DNA from: Symbiodinium natans
Taxonomy: Eukaryota > Sar > Dinophyceae > Suessiales > Symbiodiniaceae
NCBI GenBank assembly: GCA_905221605.1
Contig: CAJNDS010002424.1
Location: 1,225,209-1,289,208, forward strand
Reading direction: 5' to 3'
Length of the DNA stretch: 64,000 nt
The translations under genes and the position numbers were made by a program. Below, one piece after another: positions 1-7,600 of the stretch (its first letter is position 1; each line of letters starts with the position of its first letter). A model generated the notes under the pieces. The model saw only the letters and a list, made by a program, of their open reading frames with translations, made no database searches and was not told the origin of the DNA.

Positions 1-153
1 TAGACTAGAACCCTTACGTGCAGCCATGGGCGCACTCCGCCAGAGCTCCTCCTGGATTTCAGTGCTGAATGATTTTGCTGACAATTATAGGGTTTAGGAT
101 TTAGGGTTTAAGGTTTAGGGTTTAGGGGTTTGTATAGCGGTTCTTCTTCATAG

Positions 154-249
154 GGTGTGGGGAAACCTGAAGAATCCTGCCTTCGGGCGCACGCCCTGCC
201 ACCAAAGCACACACAGACACACATTTGCCAACTCGCCAGCCACTTCTAA
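154..249 (+). CDS. exon-like island, hypothetical
   Basis: Non-repeat stretch bounded on the left by TAG|G and on the right by a CCCTAAA array. Read from 154 it is open for 31 codons (GVGKPEESCLRAHALPPK...) and then stops at TAA. Composition differs from the surrounding repeats. No family recognised; it could be a last exon or chance. Confidence 0.3.
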   Translation, partial: GVGKPEESCLRAHALPPKHTQTHICQLASHF

Positions 250-287
250 ACCCTAAACCCTAAACCCTAAACCCTAAACCCTCTAAG

Positions 288-419
288 GTTGGGACTTTGA
301 TGGCCCAAGCCTTTCAAAACGTCCTGACAGAGATCACTCGCGAGAGCTCATTGGATGGCTCACTTCGCTTGGAGCCTTTGTCCAACCACCACGCCCTCTG
401 TTCCGGATGGGCTATTCTA
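288..419 (+). CDS. exon-like island, hypothetical
   Basis: Follows a CTAAG|G acceptor at the end of a CCCTAAA array. The open frame reads VGTLMAQAFQNVLTEITRES then continues with DGSLRLEPLSNHHALCSGWA up to a family D element at about 415-517, so the element may be the next intron. ATG at 300 could be an initiator. Looks like real coding sequence; function unknown. Confidence 0.42.
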
Positions 420-517
420 CCTTGGGATGTTCCCCCTTAAACTAACGGTAACAGTCCTTAATATAGGGGTACTATAATCCCTATCAAGGACTGTTAGTAA
501 GGGGGAACACCCCAAAA
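415..517. mobile_element. family D TIR element (introner-like)
   Basis: Inverted ends of the type TTGGGATGTTCCCCCTTA...TAGTAAGGGGGAACACCCCAA enclose about 60 bp containing AACAGTCCTTAATA and its near-complement CAAGGACTGTTAG. The same structure is found at 4019-4128, 12868-13007 and 57023-57128. Non-autonomous; no coding capacity. Confidence 0.75.
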
Positions 518-819
518 TCTTATTCCCTATAACCCCTCAAAAAAGCCCTTTATAGGGTTGGTTTTTGCGGACGATCAGGTCCAACAGCCCATCCTGGTTC
601 TTGTGCTCCACTGATCTCCGCTACGTCGATCTTCATAGCTTTTGCTTTGTGCTATCTGCTACTTCTATCGATCTATCTATGCAGTTATAGACAGAAGCTT
701 GTGTACGTTGCGTGCAATGCAGCATGTGGAACCGCACATATTCGTATGTACGAGCACATGAGTCAAGAAAGCCACAAACGAAGCGCAGTGGCTCTCGCCT
801 AGGCGCGGGCTGTCCCTCT

Positions 820-890
820 ATCATCCCTAAACCCTAAACCCTAAACCCTAAACCCTAAACCCTAAGCCCTAAACCCTAAACCCTAAACTC
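820..890. repeat. interstitial telomeric-type array (CCCTAAA)n
   Basis: About nine CCCTAAA heptamers with one CCCTAAG variant. Similar shorter arrays lie at 85-125, 246-282 and 2700-2808 (the last with CACTAAA, CTCTAAA and CTCAACC variants). Confidence 0.9.
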
Positions 891-894
891 CCCA

Positions 895-990
895 ACGGTC
901 CAGGGCCCAGGTTTTACCGAAGGCGGCCCAGCAGTTCGGAAACACATAGCAAAGCCGTACGGCTTTCAGACAACTGCTGCTTGCCAGTGA
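895..990 (+). CDS. exon-like island ending in a stop
   Basis: Directly after a CCCTAAA array the frame reads TVQGPGFTEGGPAVRKHIAK then PYGFQTTAACQ and TGA at 988-990. It could be the last exon of a plus-strand gene. No family recognised. Confidence 0.4.
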   Translation, partial: TVQGPGFTEGGPAVRKHIAKPYGFQTTAACQ

Positions 991-1004
991 CACTCTATCT
1001 CTCT

Positions 1005-2000
1005 CTCTGTCTCGCTTTCTACCGGTTTAGGGTTTGTTTTGGGTTTTGGGTTTAGGCGGTTTAGGGTCTAGGGTAGCGAGTATTGTGTTTCAGCTTGATC
1101 CAAAAGAGCACAAACAGAAGGCATAGCAAGGCGACTTGGCATGTGATGTTGGACATGGAAGGAGTGGCTTTCCTCTGGAAAGTTTCTCTCGTATGAGGCC
1201 GGGCATCATGGGGTTTTCGAAATTCCCTCATGTGTTGCGTCTGACTGTGCTCATTGCACGCTTCTCGGAGCGACTTCTACTGTAGCATCTTCTAGTATCT
1301 CGTTTCGCCACTTAAAGGAATGGGATACATTGGTTCAGGAGCCAGGGCATGATCCGAGTTTTACCCACTTGTGCTTTCGCATGCGTGAGAATGTAGGCCA
1401 GGCAAGGGGCACTGCTTGACCCAGCCCAAACCCGGTTGTCACAGGCCAAGTTGTTCAGACGAGCTTGGCGACATGAAGTGGCGTTGTTCTATTTTGGTGG
1501 TTTTGGAACCGTTGTTCTATCTTGGTGGTTTTGGGACAGAAAGTTCAAACCCCAGTAGAACCGCCGCCAGAAGGCTGTAGCACATTGCCTGAGCTTCGGG
1601 GACCGCACGTTCTATCCTGGCTCCTTTCGTACAACCTTAAGCTGTGTGATGCCGCAGGAAATCGCATCCTTCCATGCTGCCGTATTCTTCCCGGAACAGC
1701 CAGACAAGCTTACGCACCCTGGTGGCCGAAGGATGTGGGTTGCACGCCCTTCTCATTGCTGAAGCTTTGAACACTATAAAACGATGGCCGGTCGCAGAAT
1801 TACAGAGGGGGTAACAAAAAAACAAAGAAACATAACACAAGCTATGATGGCCATGCTCCAAGGGGAGTACAGTGATGTAGTGAACGTGCAGGCCTCAAAA
1901 CCGAAGGTCTTTTGCTCAGACACTAGCCGCAGCCCTAAACCGTAAACCTGACCTAAACCCTAAACCCAAAGCCCTATTTCGCCGTAAAGCCTAAACCCTA
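1005..2000. other. no supported gene; short repeats only
   Basis: Contains a CT-rich stretch (1005-1020), degenerate TTTAGGG units (1021-1075) and a tandem pair of about 28 bp (GTTGTTCTAT[T/C]TTGGTGG...) near 1482-1537. Open frames at 1522-1770 (plus) and 1637-1861 (minus) overlap each other and show no convincing features. Confidence 0.5.
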
Positions 2001-2002
2001 GT

Positions 2003-2129
2003 GACAGCAGGTTCTGGGAGCAGTATGAGATGGCGATGCCGCTTTGGCTGCCCACAGCAGACCTTTGGACGAAGATCCACGCCATCGGCGAGTTTCGCTA
2101 CTCCGACGCTTCGTCTGGCTCGGCGTTTA
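2003..2129 (+). CDS. exon-like island, hypothetical
   Basis: After a CCCTAG boundary the frame reads DSRFWEQYEMAMPLWLPTAD then LWTKIHAIGEFRYSDASSGS. Its mix of aromatic, acidic and basic residues is typical of folded protein. It ends in TTTAGG sequence that probably starts an intron. Family unknown. Confidence 0.5.
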
Positions 2130-2812
2130 GGTTTTAGGGCTTCGAGCGTTTCAGGTTTAGGGTTTAGAGTTGGGGGGGGGGGGGGGGGTCAGGCCAGGGC
2201 TTTTACATTTTAGGGTTTGGGTGTCACTATAGAGCTTCTACCTCCCAAACCGCTTTGTCTGCATAGAGGCCTTATAGGGTTTCTGGCCACAATTTCAAAC
2301 TAGGGGCCAATGTGACTTGAATGGGTGCCTTGATGTGCCTGGGCATAGGTCTCATTTGCATATTTCGGAGTTTGGAGGTGATGATATTAGTAATCTTAGT
2401 GCTGCAAAGGACCCTCAATTTCTTTGGGTACAAGAAGAATTCTCAACTGAACCGAAAAAACCCGAAGACCCCTAAACCCGCAGCCTTGAACAGACAACCA
2501 TCATGAAACCCGAAAGCCTAAAACCCCTGAATCCCCAAGGGGTACTTGGGAGGTGTAGGCAGGGTTCATTTTTGGGTTTCGGGTTTGGTTTGGGTTGTGG
2601 GGTTTCGTGTTTTGGACTAGCTTATTATCTACTCTCTGGTACGCTGCTGAAGCTAAGCACCCTCGCACCCAATACCAAAACCCCTGTAGCCCCAAAAGCC
2701 CTCTGAAATCCTGAGCCCTAAGCCCTAAACACTAAACCCTACACCCTAAACTCTCAACCCTAAACCCTAAACTCTAAACCCTAAACCCTAAACCCTAAAC
2801 CCTAAACCCAAC

Positions 2813-2915
2813 TTCGATCCGAAGTCCTGCATCCAGGTCTTCGCTGCGCGCTGGCGCGCAGCTCTGCCTGCGGGCGAGGCCGCTGCCATCGGCTGTGGGC
2901 TGCCGCAGCCGCCGG
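2813..2915 (+). CDS. exon-like island, hypothetical
   Basis: Unique GC-rich stretch between a CCCTAAA array and TTTAGGG units. The frame reads FDPKSCIQVFAARWRAALPA then GEAAAIGCGLPQPP and meets a GT dinucleotide at 2916 (possible donor). No family recognised. Confidence 0.45.
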
Positions 2916-3027
2916 GTTGGTTTAGGGTTTAGGGGCTTCATGCGTATACTTGTCAAGGATTTGAGGGTTGTTTCAAAACTTCAGGTCCGCTTGGGGGGAT
3001 CGTGAGTTGGGCCCCGACCCTACACCT

Positions 3028-3177
3028 TAGTTTCTGGTGGATAGCCGGGAATGAGGGAATTAGGGCCCTACAAATATACATATATATATATATATGTATA
3101 TAGATATATATGTTTCAGGGTATACCCTTCAAGGGATTATTCAGGGTCCCTCATTCCCCCATTCCCTACGAACCAAC
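3028..3177. mobile_element. family E TIR element
   Basis: Left end resembles GGTTCTTAGTAGGGAATGAG followed by GGA.TTAGGGCCCTA; right end is its complement (CCCTCATTCC...CCTACGAACCA). The interior holds an AT dinucleotide run (3077-3110). Other copies: 18935-19022, 24808-24950 and 42427-42655, with partial copies near 25760-25860 and 37850-37906. Confidence 0.65.
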
Positions 3178-3344
3178 AGTAAGCTTATCAGCCTAACGTG
3201 CGGCTCCAGAAGCAGACCCCAAACTCAACCCCAAAACTTGGGACTGTTATCCCAACCCCAAGCCGCAAACCCCCAAACCCCCCCCCCCCCCCCCCCCTGC
3301 AGCCACTTTGTGTTTTTTCCGCCTTGGGCCAAAGACGGGTCTGC

Positions 3345-3452
3345 ATGGTGGTTTCCGAAATTAGGGGTACCTTATTGGGGTCCTTGTTCTAAAGGAATCC
3401 TACTATTTGGGGGGTCTATTGTAAGGATCCCCCTATTTTCGTAAACCCCCAC
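3345..3452. mobile_element. family C TIR element
   Basis: Ends are GGTGGTTTCCGAAATTAGGG and CCTATTTTCGTAAACCCCCA, which are imperfect inverted repeats. The core has GGTACCTTATTGGGGTCCT and GGAATCCTACTATTTGGGGG. Copies at 7480-7600, 15285-15430, 22905-23008, 43540-43641 and 63500-63605 share ends and core. Confidence 0.75.
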
Positions 3453-3789
3453 ACTGCTTGTATTGACGACTGACGGGTGTGCATGATGCAGGGTTTTGAA
3501 GGTTTGGAATCTGGGGGTCCTTCTTCTGCTCTGTTTGGGAATCCCCCATGCTATACCCTCACCCCACCCCCCCCACCCCCACCCCGCCCCTAAACCCCAA
3601 ACCCTTGCACAAACCCTATAATACTATAGCGTGTACCCTAAAAACCCTAAGTCCTAAACCCTGCAACCCCAAACAAATTCCAAAAATTCCAAAATTTCCC
3701 AGGACCTTGAAAACCCTAAGCCCGAAAGCGCTATGAGGCCTCAAACCACCCGTAAACCGCCTCAACCCCCAAAACCCCAAAAATGGGGG

Positions 3790-4313
3790 CGGGGGGGCAG
3801 TACTGGGGGTGGAGGAAAAGGGCACTGACACTGCACCATTTTGAGGGCGGTTTATGGTTAACCAGAAATAGGACTTAGTAGCTGAATGAGTACACTCTAC
3901 ACGTTTTGGGATACTAGAACCGAAAGTGCACACTAATGTTTTGAGACTCATGAACTCAGCAACTAAGAGGAAAACCCAGTATGTTTTTCGGTCCTGGTCT
4001 TCGTTGCGAATTAACATCCTAGCTTGGGATGTTCCCTCTTGTTACTAAGAGTCCAAACTAGGGATTATAGTACCCCCTATTATACTCCCTATTAAGGACT
4101 GTTAGTATAAGGGGGAACATCCCGGATCCCAGCAGTAATGCTGTCTCCTCGTAATGCAGCTACACTATACTGTAGCTTGGCGCGCGGCGTTTCTACACGT
4201 CCTGTGTAAGGCTGCCCATATCGCACCTCACTCATTCCCACGTCAAGTAGCCTCCGTGAGACATGGAGCAATTCCCCGTTGGCCCTCCGTGAAAGCATTC
4301 GAATGATGCCCAC
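3790..4313 (-). CDS. minus-strand gene piece with a family D intron, hypothetical
   Basis: On the minus strand, an exon running from about 4313 down to 4129 (…LSRRANGELLHVSRRLLDVG…, then …VAALRGDSITAG) is interrupted by the family D element at 4019-4128. Removing 4019-4128 as a GA-AG intron rejoins the frame (codon GG|G, then MLIRNEDQDRKTYWVFLLVA…FMSLKTLVC) without shift. The frame stays open through KSYFWLTINRP and then runs into proline- and repeat-derived sequence, so the real exon probably ends near 3790. The second exon has a short hydrophobic stretch (WVFLLVAEF). The 5' start is not determined. Family unknown. The clean rejoining of two exons is the main evidence that this is a gene. 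Confidence 0.5.
4019..4128 (-). mobile_element. family D introner inside a minus-strand gene
   Basis: Read on the minus strand the intron begins GATCCGGGATGTTCCCCCTT and ends AACATCCCAAGCTAG, followed by GATG. The flanking 4-mers GATC/GATG look like a target duplication with one difference. This gives a GA donor and AG|G acceptor, and the two flanking exons join in frame. Confidence 0.65.
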
Positions 4314-4446
4314 AAGTGACTTACATCGACTCGGATGGTTGTGTTTGTTTCCTACAGTACCCTAAACGCTTTCCTCACCCCGAAACCCTAAACCAAAACA
4401 TTAAAACCCTAAATCCTAAACCCAAACACCCTAAACAGCAGACACA

Positions 4447-4525
4447 ATGCTGAGGCCGCTCTTCTTCAAGTCGACTGTTGCTTGCATGAATTCAGCTCAC
4501 AGCGCGCTTTGCCTTGCCACTGCAG
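4447..4525 (+). CDS. exon-like island, possible first exon
   Basis: ATG at 4447 opens MLRPLFFKSTVACMNSAHSA then LCLATA, reaching GCAG|GTCG. The moderately hydrophobic N terminus could be a targeting peptide. No partner exon was identified. Confidence 0.3.
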
Positions 4526-4529
4526 GTCG

Positions 4530-5400
4530 TCGTAGGACCTATTTCGGGTTCAGGAGGTTCATAGGGTTTCAAGGTTGAAAGCTTAGGGGGGTTATATAAT
4601 TTCAGGGTATATGGTAAGACTATGTCAAGACCGAGCTCACTTGTCACTCACTCGAAGTGGGAGCTCAGTGCTTCACATGGCGCGATCTCCCTCAACAGAT
4701 GTCATTTGGCGTAAGTTCTGAAGACAGGTTAAGGTGCACCCTTGGATGGCACCCGTATACATGTACCATGGCACTATGATACCGTGAACATACGCTCAGT
4801 CACACTTGTCCGTCCCTTGCTTGGGAAGCACTTCCGGCCTAAGTAGCTTGGGCCATGTGCCAGCAGTCATGCCAGCTGGGTCTCCTCGTACACCAGCGAC
4901 GCTGGCGTCGTTTGCCAAAAGTCGCACAGCTACCGCGAATCGAATCGATGACGAGGTGGACGTGATGTGCCTCTGCTTGACAAGGGATCATGTCATAGTT
5001 CGAAGGACTTGATCGCATGTTGGTTTAGCCGTTCAGAGGCAAGCTGATGATGCATTTTCGTGCCCAGTAGACCCTAAAGCCCGAAACCTAGAACTGAGCC
5101 GTTGATATATCGGGCTATCCGCAATTTCAATCAGGTCGGAATCTAAGTCCATTCTCCAGACCTTTCTTTATCGTTGAGGTGGGGCATGGCGGGGCGCTCG
5201 TGGGGCCCCACGCCGGCTAAGAACAAGAAGAAGAGAAGAAGAGGAGAATAATGATAAGAAGACGAAGAAGAAGAAAACGTGTGGGAGGGCAGATAGCTGC
5301 CCCCCCTCATGCCTGACAGATGTGAGAAATCAAGAGTCTATTGTAGGCAGTTCGGGAATCCTGGAATCCCGAAACCCTCTGAAGTCCCTCCGCTGCCAGG
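4530..5400. other. no supported gene; GAA-rich tract
   Basis: Holds degenerate TTTAGGG units near 4555-4620 and a purine-rich GAA/GAAGAA tract at 5222-5278 on the plus strand. The open frame at 4806-5012 shows no recognisable feature. The region is the 5' flank of the first CHASE gene. Confidence 0.45.
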
Positions 5401-5418
5401 CACTCTGTGTCAGAGAAT

Positions 5419-6933
5419 ATGAGAGCGAGCCGCTCTGTGATGGGCAGTATGGTCAAGGTGCAGTCTCAGAAAGCCCCGCGTCGGCAGATTCCTTTGTGGA
5501 TGCGATGGCGGAAGTTCTGGGGCGTTGTTGCCATGATTGTGGCCATTGTAGGAGTGAGCATCTACAACCTGAACGCTTCAGATGCTTCACTGCTACATCA
5601 TGCGCGTCAGTCAGTCCGGTACCTTGCGACGTCGCATGCTGGTGAGATCACCCGACAAATTCGGACCTCTGTGAGTTCTCTGAAACTTGGTAGCCCAGTT
5701 GGTACCCTTTACCCTTTTTTTTTGGACATGGGTTCCCTTATAAAGTAGCCAACCTGCCCTTAATATGAGATGGTTACTGGACTACTAAGGAAAGCACTCG
5801 AAGCCATTGTCATAGCAGATGCCTCTGACTCTGTCCTTGCGGAGTTTGATGTGCTAGCGGACACCTTGATCAAAACCTACCAGGGCATATCAAACCTCCA
5901 GGTAGCGCCATTTGGCACAATCCGACGCATCTACCCTCTGGTGGATCCAACACAAGACAACCGCGGAGCATTGAATCATGCGCTGCTTCTGGATCCAGGC
6001 CGGAAGGGGGGTGCTGTCGCAGCGATACGATCGAGAGAGACGACTGTAGCTGGCCCGCTGAGACTACTTCAAGGCGGCGTGGCCGCAATTGCGCGTCGCC
6101 CAATCTTTTCCCGCAGAGCCCCGCAGTATTTGCCGGATGAGTGGTTTGAAGTTGATGGCGTGAATCACAGCAGAATCTGCTCCGTACCAGAGCTCCGCAT
6201 TGAGGACGAGTGCTCGTATCCAGGGCCTCTTGATGGTACTGGTCAGCAAACATATTTCTGGGGATTTGTGACTATGTTGACACGCATGGAAGACGTCCTT
6301 GCAACGACTCACCTCTCTACTCTGGAGTCAGGGGAGCAGGGAGGTGTAGCTGGCATCACCCAGTTTGCCTATGAGCTCTCAGATTCAGACCCACACCCTT
6401 CACTGGCAGATGTGGGCGGCATATGGCAGCGCTCCTCGAACACGGATGCGCTGAGCGACTCAGTCATCGTGGACGTGGCTGTGGAAGAGTTCGGGTTTCG
6501 CTGGATCCTAAAGGTCGCACCGATGGAAGGGTGGCCGGTGGTGTCAGAAGATTTCTGGAGGCTGCTGAAGGATGTGCCGAAATTTCGGACATGAGTAGAT
6601 TCCTTCAACTTTTCCGGAAGGACGATGGTCTGCCAGTAAGGGAAGAGTACCGTTGCTTTGCACATCAAGCCGCAAAAGCTTAGGCCCTGTTGTACCCCCC
6701 CCCCCCCCCCCCCCCCCTCAAAAAAACCCTCCTAACGCGAACCCTCAGCCCGAGCCCTTCGGCTCAAAATAGCTGAAAAACGAGATAAGAGTCCTTCGAG
6801 CCTTCTTATTATTATAAATCCCTAAAGGCAGCTCCTCCTTGTGCTGCCCCTGACTGCGCTGCTGGGTGTGTTTCTCGGGGTCAACATCATCGTCACGCTC
6901 CGCCGTCGTGCGAGGACGCTGGCCGGCGGTTAA
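5419..6933 (+). CDS. CHASE-domain membrane protein, copy 1 (three exons)
   Basis: Model: exons 5419-5681, 5790-6560 and 6828-6933, about 379 residues. An N-terminal membrane segment (residues about 34-50, WGVVAMIVAIVGVSIYN) is followed by an extracytoplasmic domain of about 300 residues that I read as CHASE: GPLRLLQGG, YLPDEWF, FWGFVTMLTR and FGFRWILKVAPMEGW fit the pattern of that ligand-sensing domain. A second membrane segment lies near the C terminus (LLLVLPLTALLGVFLGVNII), then a short basic tail and TAA. Intron 1 (5682-5789, GA-AG) is a family A introner flanked by GAAA; intron 2 (6561-6827, GC-AG) carries a 22-24 nt poly-C run. Neither intron is in the second copy at 29268-30614, and that comparison fixed the splice sites. 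No kinase, cyclase or other output domain follows, so signalling would need a partner or an unseen exon. ATG 5419 is the first ATG upstream of the conserved KxRRQIPLWMRW segment. Confidence 0.82.
5686..5789 (+). mobile_element. family A introner in CHASE copy 1
   Basis: Begins CTTGGTAGCCCAGTTGGTAC and ends GGTTACTGGACTACTAAG (inverted ends), flanked on both sides by GAAA. The intron 5682-5789 starts GAAA and ends CTAAG. Its removal restores SSLKALEAI, matching SSLQALDGI of copy 2, which has no insertion here. Confidence 0.9.
6561..6827 (+). other. GC-AG intron of CHASE copy 1 with poly-C run
   Basis: The boundary TGGAG|GCTG...AAAG|GCAGCTC joins W-R-Q-L in frame exactly as in the intronless copy 2. 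The interior has a poly-C run at about 6696-6718. It is not recognisable as any of the repeat families; perhaps an older decayed insertion. Confidence 0.75.
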
Positions 6934-7600
6934 GAAACGGATAAGCAGAGAGAAATGTGTGTTGTGTCGCTGCTGTGTTCTTGTTTCTTGCTTGCGTGCT
7001 CAGACATGTATACTAGCCCGGTATTTAGGCAAAGACTTTCTAATGCAAGGCAGACGTCTGTTCGTGCATTTGTGCATCATCAGTCTGCTGCCCACTGCAG
7101 ATTACAGTTTAGTCTTTGCAGGTTCTTCTGGTTTTGGAAAATTCAGCGGGTTGCCCTTGCAAGTCTAGTCATCGGGGAGATCCTGGTTGAAGATGATGCA
7201 GGATGGTTGCGGCTTCCCCGCCCCGAAATTCCAATACCCTCAACTTAACGGAATTGTCCGTAAATCATGTTCGGAGAAAGAAGATGGCTCTACCACTGGA
7301 TATTGGAGCCTGAAGTTGAGGAGGGAAGGGTTTTGCTTCGCCAAGAAGCGCAGAGGCGTAGCGGGGTGTAGGGTTTCACGGGTCTTTAGGGTTTATGGTT
7401 TAGGGTTTAGGGTTAAACCCCGACAGGGTTCTCCGGCTGTGTGAAGTTGTCACATAGGGCACTGAATTCGGCTGCCAGGCTGGCTAACGCCTTGACCCTC
7501 CCTAAAATCATAGGGATACCTTATTGGGGTCCTGATGACAAGGGAATCCTACTATTTGGGGGTCCAGATTTTTGGGTCCCCCACTTTCGTAAACTCCCAT
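6934..7600. other. intergenic or 5' region with a family C element
   Basis: Lies between the two genes of block 1. Holds TTTAGGG units at 7380-7412 and a family C copy at about 7480-7600. A short open stretch at 7455-7500 (NSAARLANALTL) might be an upstream exon of the next gene, but no splice junction to 7601 that satisfies AG|G could be found. Confidence 0.45.

Noticed and set aside
5690-5788. GT-AG intron using the GTAG inside the family A left end
   Set aside because: Would shift the frame relative to the uninterrupted paralogue; the GA donor in the target duplication preserves it.
6748-6775. Relict of the dinoflagellate spliced leader (CGGCTCAAAATAGC-like) and a second at 35275-35295 (CCATTGGCTCAAAT)
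   Set aside because: Only short partial matches to the end of the spliced leader as I remember it, not at plausible 5' gene ends; chance is likely.
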